Below are positions 31,860 through 40,873 of a stretch of 64,000 nt of DNA, in pieces; position 1 is the stretch's first letter; each line of letters starts with the position of its first letter. The translations under genes and the position numbers were made by a program. The notes beneath the pieces are model-generated. The model did no database searches and had not been told where the DNA came from. It was given only the letters and a program-made list of their open reading frames with translations. The stretch spans positions 124,001-188,000 of the forward strand of contig NZ_FMYF01000003.1 of assembly GCF_900092135.1 (NCBI RefSeq), read 5' to 3'. This DNA comes from Raineyella antarctica (lineage in GTDB: Bacteria > Actinomycetota > Actinomycetes > Propionibacteriales > Propionibacteriaceae).

Positions 31860-33686
31860 ATGTCCGTTGACACCACCCAGGCACCCACCACGCACAAGGC
31901 CCTGCTCGAGTGGGTCTCGGAGATCGCCGCCCTGACCGAGCCCGACTCGATCTACTGGTGCGACGGCTCCCAGGAGGAGTACGACCGCCTCGGCGCCGAG
32001 CTGGTGGCCGCCGGTACCGCGTTCAAGCTCGACGACTCGAAGAAGAAGAACTCCTACTACTTCGCCTCTGATCCCGACGACGTAGCCCGCGTCGAGGACC
32101 GTACGTACATCTGCTCGACCGAGGAGATCGACGCCGGCCCGACCAACAACTGGCGTGACCCGGCCGAGATGAAGGCCGTCATGACCGAGCTCTACCGCGG
32201 TTCCATGCACGGTCGGACGATGTATGTCATCCCGTTCTGCATGGGCCCGATCGATGCCGAGGACCCGAAGTTCGGCGTCGAGATCTCCGACTCCGCCTAC
32301 GTGGCGATGTCGATGCGGATCATGACCCGGATGGGCGAAGGCCCGCTGAAGGCGATGACCACCGGCGGCGACCGCGCCTTCGTCCCCTGCCTGCACTCGG
32401 TGGGCTTCCCGCTCGAGGAGGGCCAGGCGGACGTCCCGTGGCCGTGCAACGAGGAGAAGTACATCGTGCACTTCCCCGAGGACCGCGCCATCTGGTCGTA
32501 CGGCTCCGGCTACGGCGGCAACGCGCTGCTGGGCAAGAAGTGCTACTCGCTGCGCATCGCCTCGGTGATGGCTCGCGACGAGGGCTGGCTGGCCGAGCAC
32601 ATGCTGATCCTGAAGCTCACCTCGCCGGCCGGCAAGGCCTACCACATCGCCGGCGCCTTCCCGTCCGCCTGTGGCAAGACCAACCTGGCCATGATCGACC
32701 CGACCCTCGACGGCTGGACCGCCGAGACCCTCGGTGACGACATCAACTGGATGCGCTTCGACAAGGAGGGCTACCTGCGCGGGGTCAACCCGGAGAACGG
32801 CTTCTTCGGTGTCGCCCCGGGCACCGGCTGGTCGACCAACCCGAACGCGATGCGCACCATCGACGGCGGCAACTCCATCTTCACCAACGTGGCCCGTACG
32901 CTCGACGGCGACGTGTGGTGGGAGGGCATGACCGACGAGAATCCGGCCGAGCTGATCGACTGGAAGGGCGAGCCCTGGACCCTCGAGTCCGGCGTCAAGG
33001 CCGCGCACCCGAACAGCCGCTTCACCACCCCGATGGACCAGTGCCCGATCCTGTCGGACGAGTGGGACGACCCGAAGGGCGTCCGGATCGACGCGATCCT
33101 CTTCGGTGGCCGCCGCGCGACCACCATCCCGCTGGTGCTGGAGACCTCCAGCTGGAGCCACGGTGTCTTCGTCGGCGCGACCTGCTCCTCGGAGACCACC
33201 GCCGCAGCCAAGGGCAAGGTCGGCGTCGTCCGCCGCGACCCGATGGCCATGCTCCCCTTCATCGGCTACAACGCCGGTGACTACATCCAGCACTGGCTGG
33301 ACATGGAGACCCTGCACGAGACCCCGCACCTGCCGAAGGTCTTCTACGTCAACTGGTTCCGCAAGTCCGATGACGGCAAGTTCCTGTGGCCCGGCTTCGG
33401 CGAGAACAGCCGCGTGCTGGCCTGGATCGTCGGCCGCCTCGATGGCACCGCGGACGCCGTGCAGACCCCGGTCGGTTTCGTCCCGACCCTGGACGCCATC
33501 GATCGTACCGGCATCGAGGACGAGGTCGACGACGAGACCCTGGCCGCCGTGCTGAAGGTCGACGTCGACGAGTGGAAGCAGGAGATCCCGCTGATCGAGG
33601 AGTGGTTCACCAAGCTCGGTGAGCGCTTCCCGAAGCAGCTGTGGAAGGACCTGGAGGACCTGAAGACGGCGCTCGACAACGCCTGA
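31860..33686 (+). CDS. pckG: phosphoenolpyruvate carboxykinase (GTP)
   Basis: 608-residue GTP-dependent PEP carboxykinase, interconverting oxaloacetate and PEP in gluconeogenesis or anaplerosis. The kinase loop [10 protein letters not shown], the reactive-Cys P-loop region, PEP-binding [12 protein letters not shown] and the nucleotide segment NWFRK are conserved and length is standard. AGGAG at 31851-31855 sets the ATG. The upstream CRP-like box suggests carbon-source control. A strong terminator follows. Neighbour acs converges from the other side. Confidence 0.97.
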   Translation: MSVDTTQAPTTHKALLEWVSEIAALTEPDSIYWCDGSQEEYDRLGAELVAAGTAFKLDDSKKKNSYYFASDPDDVARVEDRTYICSTEEIDAGPTNNWRDPAEMKAVMTELYRGSMHGRTMYVIPFCMGPIDAEDPKFGVEISDSAYVAMSMRIMTRMGEGPLKAMTTGGDRAFVPCLHSVGFPLEEGQADVPWPCNEEKYIVHFPEDRAIWSYGSGYGGNALLGKKCYSLRIASVMARDEGWLAEHMLILKLTSPAGKAYHIAGAFPSACGKTNLAMIDPTLDGWTAETLGDDINWMRFDKEGYLRGVNPENGFFGVAPGTGWSTNPNAMRTIDGGNSIFTNVARTLDGDVWWEGMTDENPAELIDWKGEPWTLESGVKAAHPNSRFTTPMDQCPILSDEWDDPKGVRIDAILFGGRRATTIPLVLETSSWSHGVFVGATCSSETTAAAKGKVGVVRRDPMAMLPFIGYNAGDYIQHWLDMETLHETPHLPKVFYVNWFRKSDDGKFLWPGFGENSRVLAWIVGRLDGTADAVQTPVGFVPTLDAIDRTGIEDEVDDETLAAVLKVDVDEWKQEIPLIEEWFTKLGERFPKQLWKDLEDLKTALDNA

Positions 33687-33708
33687 TCGGGCCACCTGAC
33701 CACGGACC

Positions 33709-33740
33709 GAGGGGGCCCCGCCGCTTGGCGGGGCCCCCTC
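33709..33740 (+). terminator. pckG terminator
   Basis: A 14-bp perfect GC-rich stem (33709-33722 with 33727-33740) and a 4-base loop begin 23 bases after the pckG stop. Confidence 0.8.
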
Positions 33741-33786
33741 TGTCCGTCCGCGGACGTCTGGGGCGTCTGGGCCTCCCATGGGACAC

Positions 33787-33848
33787 CTGCGGACCCTGGC
33801 TCCCGTTGCGGACCTTCGAACGTCCGCAACGATGGTGAGCGTCCGCAG
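33787..33848. repeat. symmetric nested palindrome
   Basis: Outer arms CTGCGGAC (33787-33794) and GTCCGCAG (33841-33848) and inner arms GTTGCGGAC (33805-33813) and GTCCGCAAC (33822-33830) share exactly one centre of symmetry. The inner loop holds TTCGAA. A separate perfect palindrome of the same core, CGTCCGCGGACG, lies at 33745-33756. Located between convergent pckG and acs. Could be a protein-binding array, cruciform or acs terminator. Confidence 0.7.
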
Positions 33849-33899
33849 CTGGAATCAGGCCCGAGGGCCGGCCCCCGAGAACAGGCCCGCACGCAGCCC

Positions 33900-35795
33900 T
33901 CAGGCCTCGGTGTCCATCGTCGACAGATCGCCCACGTCCTCCCCGAGCGCCTGCGCCTTCAGCACCCGCCGCATGATCTTGCCGGAGCGGGTCTTCGGCA
34001 GGGACTCGACGAAGTCGATCCCGTCGGGCTTGGCGATCGGGCTCAGGTGCTGGGCGACGTGCAGCCGGATCGCCTCGGCGAGCTCCTGCGACCCGTTCGC
34101 CCCGGGCCGCAGCACCGCGTACGCGTGGATCGACTGGCCCTTGACCTCGTGCGGGAGCCCGACCACCGCCGCCTCGACGACGTCGGGATGGGAGTCCATC
34201 GCGGCCTCCACCTCGGCCGTACCGATCCGGTGCCCGGAGACCTTGATCACGTCGTCGGCCCGCCCGACGATCCAGACGTACCCGTCCTCGTCGATCCGGG
34301 CCGAGTCGCCGGTCAGGTAGTACCCGGGGTACTTCGACCAGTAGGTGTCGATGTAGCGCTGGTCGTCGTGGTAGAGCCCGCGGAACATCGCCGGCCACGG
34401 GTGCTTGAGCACCAGCATCCCCTCGGCGCCGGTCGGCACCTCGTTGCCCTGCTCGTCCAGGACCGCGACCTCCTGGCCGTAGAAGGGCCGGCCCGCCGAC
34501 CCCGGCTTGAGCGGCATCACCGGCTGCGGGCAGATCTGGAACATGCCGGTCTCGGTCTGCCACCAGGTGTCCATGATCGGGCACTCGCCCCCGCCGATCA
34601 CCTCGTGGAACCAGTGCCACGCCTCCGGGTTGATCGGCTCCCCCACCGACCCGAGCAGCCGCAGCGAGGAGAGGTCGTGCCGGTTCGGCCACGCCTTCCC
34701 GAAGCGCATCAGCGAGCGGATGGCGGTCGGGGCGGTGTAGAAGATCGAGATCCCGTAGTACTCGATCAGTGACCACCACCGGTTCGGGTACGGGAACGTC
34801 GGTCCGCCCTCGAACATGAACGAGGTCGCCCCGTTGAGCAGCGGCCCGTACAGGCCGTACGAGTGTCCGGTGACCCAGCCCGGGTCGGCTGTGCACCAGT
34901 AGCGGTCCTCGTCCCGGATGTCGAAGACGTACTTGGTGGTCGCGTACGTGCCGACCTGGTAGCCGCCGTGCGCGTGCACGATCGCCTTGGGCTGGCCGGT
35001 TGAGCCCGAGGTGTAGAGCAGGAACAGCGGGTCCTCGGCGGCCATCGGCTCGGTCGGGCAGGGGCCCTTGGCGATCGGCAGCGAGGTCAGGTCGCCGTAC
35101 CAGTGGTCCCGCAGCGGGTCCATCGTCACCTCGGAGCCGGTGCGCCGCACCACCACGAGGTTCTCCACCGTCGGGGAGAAGCGGATCGCCTCGTCGATCA
35201 CGTCCTTCATCGGGAAGACCGACCCGTTGATCCAGGACCCGTCGGCGGTGATCACGAGCTTGGACTCGGAGGCATCGATCCGGTCGCGGAGCGCATCGGC
35301 GGAGTAGCCGCCGAAGACGACCGAGTGGACCGCGCCGATCTTGGCACAGGCCAGCATCGCGAACCAGATCTCCGGGATCCGCGGCAGGTAGATGGTGACG
35401 ATGTCGCCCTTGCCCACCCCCATCGCCTTGAGCACGTTGGCCATCTGGGTGACCTGGCGGTTGAGCGCATGGAAGGAGTAGGTCCTGGTCTCCTTGCCGT
35501 CCTCCGACACCCAGATCAGGGCCAGCTTGTTCTTCCGCGGCCCGGCCAGGTGCCGGTCGACGGCATTGCGGACGATGTTGGTCCGTCCGCCGGGGAACCA
35601 GGTGAAGAACGGGGCCGCCGAATCGTCGAGAACCTGCTCCCAGGGCTCGGACCACTCGAGTTCAGCCGCCTCCGCGGCCCAGAAGGCCAGCGGGTCCTGC
35701 CCGGCACGCTCGCCGAGGGCTTCCGGATCGGGCACCGATGCCTGCTCCACAACACTGCGGGACGGCGGGACGAGGTCGATGTTTTCGGGGACCAT
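33900..35795 (-). CDS. acs: acetyl-CoA synthetase (AMP-forming)
   Basis: 631-residue enzyme activating acetate to acetyl-CoA. Core motifs YTSGSTGQPKAIVH, the TWWQTETG adenylate motif, YLTGDSARIDEDGYVWIVGRADDVIKVSGHRIG hinge and the acylation-sensitive lysine in KTRSGKIMRR are all present. ATG at 35795 with AGGAG 10 bases upstream gives family-normal length. It converges on pckG, consistent with joint control of acetate and gluconeogenic metabolism. Confidence 0.96.
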   Translation of the reverse strand: MVPENIDLVPPSRSVVEQASVPDPEALGERAGQDPLAFWAAEAAELEWSEPWEQVLDDSAAPFFTWFPGGRTNIVRNAVDRHLAGPRKNKLALIWVSEDGKETRTYSFHALNRQVTQMANVLKAMGVGKGDIVTIYLPRIPEIWFAMLACAKIGAVHSVVFGGYSADALRDRIDASESKLVITADGSWINGSVFPMKDVIDEAIRFSPTVENLVVVRRTGSEVTMDPLRDHWYGDLTSLPIAKGPCPTEPMAAEDPLFLLYTSGSTGQPKAIVHAHGGYQVGTYATTKYVFDIRDEDRYWCTADPGWVTGHSYGLYGPLLNGATSFMFEGGPTFPYPNRWWSLIEYYGISIFYTAPTAIRSLMRFGKAWPNRHDLSSLRLLGSVGEPINPEAWHWFHEVIGGGECPIMDTWWQTETGMFQICPQPVMPLKPGSAGRPFYGQEVAVLDEQGNEVPTGAEGMLVLKHPWPAMFRGLYHDDQRYIDTYWSKYPGYYLTGDSARIDEDGYVWIVGRADDVIKVSGHRIGTAEVEAAMDSHPDVVEAAVVGLPHEVKGQSIHAYAVLRPGANGSQELAEAIRLHVAQHLSPIAKPDGIDFVESLPKTRSGKIMRRVLKAQALGEDVGDLSTMDTEA

Positions 35796-35896
35796 GAAAG
35801 CTCTCCTCCTGGGGGGACGCTCCGTTGCGTTCCCACAGGACTTTAACCGGCCCGCGGTCGGGAGAACAGGGAGTCCTGAGGCCACGGCGAATGTGG

Positions 35897-36484
35897 TCAG
35901 GCGGCCTGCAGGAAACCCGCGACGAGTGCCGCGATGCTGCGCCGCCAGAAGGTCTCCGGGTCAGGTGTGAGCCGGTTGCCCCGCAGCTCGACCCAGGCGA
36001 GGCCCTCGCACAGGGCGTCGAACTGCAGCGCGGCCTCGGGTATCGTCCGGTCACCGAGCAAGCCCTGAGCGGCCAAGGGCTCGAACCGCTGCTGCAGGTG
36101 GCTGAACGTGTCGACGGACACCTCACGGAACGGCGGCCACGCCTTGGCGGAGGCCCGATGGAAGGCGACCGAGAACAAGGCCGGGCGGCCCAACGCGAAC
36201 CGCCGGAACCCCAGCCCCGCCTCGACCAGGTCTGCCGCCGGGTCGGCTGTGGGGGTCATCGTCAATGCTTCTGCTTCCAGGAGGCGCATCGCGCGGACGC
36301 CCAGTGCTCCCACCAGGGCATCCTTCGACCCGAACAGGGTGTACACCGCCCGCGTGGTGGTGTCGGCCCCGGCGGCCACCGCGCGCAAGGACAGGCTGTC
36401 GACCCCCTCGGCCGCAACTCGGGACTCCGCGGCATCGAGCAGCGCCTCGGCCACCTTCTCATCGTGTTGACGGGGTCGACCCAT
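35897..36484 (-). CDS. TetR family transcriptional regulator
   Basis: 195-residue repressor with an N-terminal helix-turn-helix (residues about 8-55, VAAGADTTTRAVYTLFGSKDALVGAL) and a C-terminal ligand domain. Divergent from an alpha/beta hydrolase gene; a 23-bp palindrome in the 59-base gap overlaps the hydrolase promoter, so it probably represses that gene and itself. Inducer is unknown. Confidence 0.9.
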   Translation of the reverse strand: MGRPRQHDEKVAEALLDAAESRVAAEGVDSLSLRAVAAGADTTTRAVYTLFGSKDALVGALGVRAMRLLEAEALTMTPTADPAADLVEAGLGFRRFALGRPALFSVAFHRASAKAWPPFREVSVDTFSHLQQRFEPLAAQGLLGDRTIPEAALQFDALCEGLAWVELRGNRLTPDPETFWRRSIAALVAGFLQAA

Positions 36485-36486
36485 GC

Positions 36487-36524
36487 TTGACAGTCTATCG
36501 CAACAGCGTTACGGTAATGCTGTT
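36487..36524 (+). promoter_or_regulatory. hydrolase promoter with TetR operator
   Basis: TTGACA (36487-36492) and TACGGT (36510-36515) are 17 bases apart. The palindrome AACAGC-G-TTA-CGG-TAA-T-GCTGTT (36502-36524, one mismatch) covers the -10 box, ideal for TetR-type repression. Confidence 0.7.
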
Positions 36525-36543
36525 ACGAAACTAGGAGCGCGCG

Positions 36544-37323
36544 ATGAGTACCACGACGCACCAGAGTCCCCTGCTCAGTCATGACGACGCCGGTTCCGGG
36601 ACGCCGGTCGTGTTGATCCACGGGCTGACCTTCGATCGTCGTTCGTGGCGACCGATCACCGACTGTCTCGGCGGGCAGGTGCGGACCATCGCCGTGGACC
36701 TGCCCGGTCACGGCGACAGCAGCGGGCCTCCGACGACTCTCGAGGAGGCTGCCACACGGATCCACTCCGTGGTTGAGTCCCTCGGCCTGGCGCACCCCGT
36801 AGTGGTGGGTCACTCCTTCGCTGCAGGCATCGCGGCCCTGTACGCGGCCCACTACCCGACGCAGGGACTGGTCATGATCGACAGCGGGCCCGAGGTCCAG
36901 CCCTTCGCGGAGTTCGTCCGGCAGCTCGCGCCCCTGCTGCGGGGACCGGGCTTCGCCAAGGCCTGGCCTGCGTTCGAGGACTCTCTCGGCCTCGACCTGA
37001 TCCCCGAGCCGGTCCAGTCGCTGGTCCGATCGGGACACCGGGTGGAAGAGGCTGTCGTCCTCGGTTACTGGGAGCAGATGATGAGCTCCCAACCCGCGGA
37101 CTTCCAGGCGTGGATCGACTCGGTACTACCCCTCATCCGCGTTCCGGTCCTTGCCGTGTGGGGTCATCCGGTCTCCGAGGGTGACAAGCTGCGGTTCAGC
37201 CGATTCCACGACGTCGAGTTCGACGTCCATCCGATCGACGGCCACTTCGTGCACCTCGTCGACCCGGTCCGGTTCGCACAGAACCTGCGACGCTTCGTCG
37301 ACCGCTGCGTCCTCACCGCCTGA
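36544..37323 (+). CDS. alpha/beta hydrolase
   Basis: 259-residue hydrolase with the oxyanion segment HGLTFDRRSW, the elbow GHSFAAG (nucleophile Ser), and the C-terminal catalytic His in IDGHFVHLVDP. Substrate is unknown, but control by the divergent TetR suggests response to a small molecule. AGGAG upstream. Its GC content is slightly lower than in neighbours. A terminator (37369-37401) follows. Confidence 0.88.
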   Translation: MSTTTHQSPLLSHDDAGSGTPVVLIHGLTFDRRSWRPITDCLGGQVRTIAVDLPGHGDSSGPPTTLEEAATRIHSVVESLGLAHPVVVGHSFAAGIAALYAAHYPTQGLVMIDSGPEVQPFAEFVRQLAPLLRGPGFAKAWPAFEDSLGLDLIPEPVQSLVRSGHRVEEAVVLGYWEQMMSSQPADFQAWIDSVLPLIRVPVLAVWGHPVSEGDKLRFSRFHDVEFDVHPIDGHFVHLVDPVRFAQNLRRFVDRCVLTA

Positions 37324-37368
37324 CGCAGAGTTGCCTGACGTAGAGCTCCAGCGGAGGGTGGGACGAGA

Positions 37369-37401
37369 ACGCCGCCCGGATCATCAGGATCCGGGCGGCG
37401 T
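37369..37401. terminator. terminator between hydrolase and tRNA-Ser
   Basis: A 14-bp perfect stem (37369-37382 with 37388-37401) and 5-base loop lie between convergent transcripts. Confidence 0.75.
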
Positions 37402-37411
37402 CATCGCTGGG

Positions 37412-37502
37412 CGGAGGCGGCGGGATTTGAACCCGCGATGGGATTTAAGTCCCAAACCCGCTTAGCAGGCGGGCGCCATAGACCGGACTAGGCGACGCCT
37501 CC
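37412..37502 (-). tRNA. tRNA-Ser (anticodon GCT)
   Basis: The acceptor GGAGGCG pairs with CGCCTCC, a long variable arm is present and the loop CTGCTAA reads GCT for AGC/AGU codons. The exact CCA is not encoded (CCCA follows). Confidence 0.95.
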
Positions 37503-37689
37503 AAGTACCGGGGGCCGAACGAACCAGCTCCGCGTACCGAGGGATCATGCTACAGATTCGTCCCCCCGCGGTCCAACCCGGTCCGAAGGGCGGAGCGCCA
37601 GCTGAATGTGGGCGGCCGTGGCTGGTCCGTGCCTTGTGGCGGGCGGGTTACATTGGGATGAACAGAAGAACGAGGCTCGGAGCACCCCC

Positions 37690-39249
37690 ATGGACCCCCA
37701 GCACGAACGGCCGCGAGCCGACTCCTTCGCCGTGGCCGGCGTGTGGACGCTCGTGGCGACCCTGGTACCCGGCCTCGGCCTGATCCGTACCGGACGCCGC
37801 AAGCGGGGCATGCTGGCCATCGGGCTGGTCGTCGGCACCCTGGCTGCGCTCGCGGTGATCGCCGCGGTCCGCCGCGAATGGGCCCTGGCGATGCTGGTCG
37901 ACCCGACGTTCCTGCGGGTCGGTGGTGCTGTGCTCGCCGTCGTCGGGCTGCTGTGGGTGCTGGTCATCGCGACCACCTACCGTTCGCTGCGGCCCACCCC
38001 GGTGCAGACCTGGCAACGGGTCACCGGCTTCGTGCTGGTCACGCTGCTCAGCTTCGCGGTCGCCGCCCCGACGGCTGTCGGCGCCCGCTACGCCTGGTCC
38101 CAGGCGGACCTGGTCCGGTCGGTCTTCGGTGGCAACACCTCCGCCCGCGCCGGCTCGGTGCCGCAGGAGTGGAAGGACAAGGGCACCCTCAACGTCCTGC
38201 TGCTGGGCGGTGACTCGGGCGCGGACCGTACGGGCCTGCGCACCGACACCGTGATGGTCGCCTCGATCGACACCCGCACGGGTGACACCGTGCTGTTCGG
38301 CCTGCCGCGCAACACGGCCCGGATGCCGTTCCCGGCCGGTCCGCTCCGCAAGGCGTACCCGAACGGCTGGTACGACGGCGTGAACGCCGACAACCCCGAC
38401 TACTTCCTCAACTCGATGTACGAGTTCGTCCCCCAGCAGCACCCCGAGCTCTTCCCGGACGCCCAGCATGCCGGCGGTGACGTGATGAAGGCGTCGGTCG
38501 GCGAGGCCCTGGGCATCAAGATCGACTACTTCGCAGTGGTCAACCTGGCGGGCTTCGAGCGGCTGATCAACGCCCTGGGCGGGGTGACGGTCAACATCAA
38601 CTCCTACATCCCGATGGGCGGCCAGACCGATGCCCACATCCTGCCGACCAAGTGGCTCTCCCCCGGGCCGAACCAGCACCTCAACGGCAACCAGGCCCTC
38701 TGGTACGCCCGCGGGCGCTTCGGCTCCGACGACTTCCAGCGGATGAACCGGCAGCGCTGCGTGATGAACGCCCTGGCCGACCAGGCAAACGTCTCCACCC
38801 TGCTGGGCCGGTACGAGGCGATCGCCCGCGAGTTCCAGAGCGTGGTGCTCACCGACGTGCCACAGGACGACCTGCCGTCGGTGCTGGACCTGGCGCTGAT
38901 GATGCGCCAGGGCAACATGCGCTCGATCGTGTTCACCAACGGGGTCGCCGGGTTCCGCTCGGCCCACCCCGACTTCGCCCTGATGCGCACCCGCGTCCAG
39001 CAGGCCATCGAGGAGTCGCACCAGACCGCGACGGCCAAGCCGACCCAGGCCCCGACCACCACCGCCACCACCACGGCCGGCAAGGCCGCCAGCGCCCCCG
39101 CCCAGCAGCCGACCCGGGCCGCCGCCACCGCCCCGGCAACCCCGAGCGCGACGCCGACGACCACGAGCGAGAACGTCCGGGACGCCTGCGCGTACGACCC
39201 GGTCGCCGCCCAGCAGGCCAAGGACAACCCGCCCTACTGGGTCAAGTGA
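37690..39249 (+). CDS. LytR-CpsA-Psr (LCP) family cell-wall ligase
   Basis: 519-residue membrane protein that in this family attaches polymers such as teichoic acids or arabinogalactan to peptidoglycan. Four N-terminal hydrophobic segments (residues about 15-135), then an extracellular LCP domain with the conserved DSGADRTGLRTDTVMVA acidic/Arg block and NQALWYARGRFGSDDFQRMNRQR, and a Thr/Ala/Pro-rich C-terminal tail (about 430-490). The ATG at 37690 follows GGAGCACCCCC. A TACATT -10 box lies at 37649-37654. Confidence 0.92.
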   Translation: MDPQHERPRADSFAVAGVWTLVATLVPGLGLIRTGRRKRGMLAIGLVVGTLAALAVIAAVRREWALAMLVDPTFLRVGGAVLAVVGLLWVLVIATTYRSLRPTPVQTWQRVTGFVLVTLLSFAVAAPTAVGARYAWSQADLVRSVFGGNTSARAGSVPQEWKDKGTLNVLLLGGDSGADRTGLRTDTVMVASIDTRTGDTVLFGLPRNTARMPFPAGPLRKAYPNGWYDGVNADNPDYFLNSMYEFVPQQHPELFPDAQHAGGDVMKASVGEALGIKIDYFAVVNLAGFERLINALGGVTVNINSYIPMGGQTDAHILPTKWLSPGPNQHLNGNQALWYARGRFGSDDFQRMNRQRCVMNALADQANVSTLLGRYEAIAREFQSVVLTDVPQDDLPSVLDLALMMRQGNMRSIVFTNGVAGFRSAHPDFALMRTRVQQAIEESHQTATAKPTQAPTTTATTTAGKAASAPAQQPTRAAATAPATPSATPTTTSENVRDACAYDPVAAQQAKDNPPYWVK

Positions 39250-39270
39250 GCCAGGGGCGTTCGACGGGAC

Positions 39271-39714
39271 TCAATCGAGGCGCCCGTAGGCCTGGCGCAT
39301 CCGCTCGGTGACCTCGTCGGCGAGGCGATCCAGCTCGCGGTGCCGTGCCGGGTCCAGCAGCGGGACCCGGTCGGGGTGCTCCTCGTCGTCGCGGACGTAG
39401 AGGCGCAGTTCGTTCTCGGTCATCGTCGCGCGGGTCACGTCGGTCCACTTGCGGCTCGCCGTACGACCCAGCGCGTTCAGCTCGTAGCCACCGTCGGTGA
39501 TGGTGATGCGGGCACGCCCGCGGAAGGTGACGAGGAGCGCCAGCGTCAGCAGGACCGCCCCGAGGAGCAGCACGACCAGGCCGATGATCGTCACCGCCAC
39601 GTGCCACTGCAGCCCGGAGGCGAGCGCCACCAGGATCCCTCCCACGACCAGGAGGACGGCGGCATTACCGAAGGCTCGTACGGGCAGGGCGGCGTCGAGA
39701 CGGTAGGTGTTCAC
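39271..39714 (-). CDS. PH-domain membrane protein
   Basis: 147-residue protein with two N-terminal helices (about residues 13-35, 40-63) and a bacterial PH-like domain (ARITITDGGYELNALG onward). Function is unknown. The only plausible start is a GTG at 39714, 1 base after the tRNA-Ser(TGA) discriminator base; there is no room for a ribosome site outside the tRNA, so the message is probably released by tRNA processing and translated leaderless. Confidence 0.75.
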   Translation of the reverse strand: MNTYRLDAALPVRAFGNAAVLLVVGGILVALASGLQWHVAVTIIGLVVLLLGAVLLTLALLVTFRGRARITITDGGYELNALGRTASRKWTDVTRATMTENELRLYVRDDEEHPDRVPLLDPARHRELDRLADEVTERMRQAYGRLD

Positions 39715-39715
39715 G

Positions 39716-39802
39716 CGGCGAGGGTGGGATTCGAACCCACGGAGCGGTCTCCCGCTCGGCCGCTTTCAAGGCGGCTGCACTAGTCCACTATGCGACCTCG
39801 CC
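39716..39802 (-). tRNA. tRNA-Ser (anticodon TGA)
   Basis: The acceptor GGCGAGG pairs with CCTCGCC, and the loop CTTGAAA reads TGA for UCA codons. The CCA is not encoded: the PH-domain gene start follows immediately. Confidence 0.95.
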
Positions 39803-39850
39803 AATGAGGATCTTCGATGATCCTAGCGAAGCGTGTGCAAGGCTTGGAAC

Positions 39851-40825
39851 ATGCGCACGATTCAAGCCCCCGAACCCGGTGGACCCGAGGCCCTGCAGAT
39901 CGTCGAGACCGACCGGCCGGTCCCCGGCCCGGGCGAGGTCCTGGTCCGCGTCGTCGCCTCCGGGGTCAACCGGGCCGACGTCCTGCAGCGCGAGGGCCAC
40001 TACCCCCCGCCGCCCGGCTTCCCCGACATCCTGGGCCTGGAGGCGGCCGGCGTGGTCGAGGAGCTCGGCGAGGGCGTGTCCGATTGGCAGCCCGGCCAGG
40101 AGTGCCTGGTGCTGCTCGCCGCGGCCGGCTACAGCGAGTACGTCACGGCGCCGGCGGGCCAGCTGGTCCCCCCGCCGCCCGGCATGGACCTGGTCGATGC
40201 CGCCGGCATCCTCGAGGTGGCCGCCACCGTGGTCTCCAACATGGACCTGGTCCACCTGTCCCCCGGCGAGGTCTTCCTGGTGCACGGCGGGGCGGGCGGG
40301 ATCGGCTCGTTCGCGATCCAGTACGCCAAGGCCCTCGGCTGCACGGTGCTCACCACTGCCGGCTCGGCGGAGAAGCTCGACTACTGCCGGACACTGGGCG
40401 CCGACCACGCCCTCGACTACCACGAGGACTGGGTGGCAGCGGTCAAGGAGGCCACCGACGGCCACGGGGTCGACGTCATCCTGGACATCATGGGCGCCAA
40501 GTACCTGCCCCAGAACGTCCGCGCGCTCGCCAAGGACGGGCGACAGGTCACCATCGGGATGCAGGGCGGCCGCAAGGGCGAGCTGGACATGGGGATCCTG
40601 CTCAACAAGCGGGCCAGCATCCACGCCACCTCCCTGCGCGGGCGCCCGGTCGCGCAGAAGGCAGCGATCTGCGCGCGGGTCGCCGAGGTGGTCTGGCCGA
40701 TGCTGGCCGACGGGAGGATCCAGCCGCTGCACACCGAGCGGGTGCCCTTCGGTGACGTACGCCGGGCGCACGAGATGATCTCCGCCCCCGGGCACCGCGG
40801 AAAGATCGTCCTGGTGATGGACTGA
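39851..40825 (+). CDS. NAD(P)H quinone oxidoreductase (PIG3/QOR type)
   Basis: 324-residue medium-chain dehydrogenase without zinc ligands. The GroES-like domain contains ASGVNRADVLQREG, and the Rossmann motif is VHGGAGGIGSFAIQ (near residue 142). Closest pattern is the PIG3/TP53I3 group of quinone reductases. AAGG 8 bases before the ATG. It is divergent from tRNA-Ser(TGA). A GC-rich hairpin (40831-40855) follows. Confidence 0.9.
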   Translation: MRTIQAPEPGGPEALQIVETDRPVPGPGEVLVRVVASGVNRADVLQREGHYPPPPGFPDILGLEAAGVVEELGEGVSDWQPGQECLVLLAAAGYSEYVTAPAGQLVPPPPGMDLVDAAGILEVAATVVSNMDLVHLSPGEVFLVHGGAGGIGSFAIQYAKALGCTVLTTAGSAEKLDYCRTLGADHALDYHEDWVAAVKEATDGHGVDVILDIMGAKYLPQNVRALAKDGRQVTIGMQGGRKGELDMGILLNKRASIHATSLRGRPVAQKAAICARVAEVVWPMLADGRIQPLHTERVPFGDVRRAHEMISAPGHRGKIVLVMD

Positions 40826-40830
40826 CGCGC

Positions 40831-40855
40831 CGGGGCCCGGCGCGCCGGGGCCCCG
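40831..40855 (+). terminator. GC-rich hairpin after the quinone oxidoreductase gene
   Basis: CGGGGCCC (40831-40838) pairs with GGGCCCCG (40848-40855). It lies 5 bases after the stop, immediately before the bpa promoter; no T tract. Confidence 0.45.
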
Positions 40856-40873
40856 CGCTCCTAGACTCGGGTC

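Noticed and set aside
2524-39802. Possible significance of three tRNA-Ser genes and serS in one window
   Set aside because: Loci are scattered over 42 kb with independent contexts; no sign of a functional cluster.
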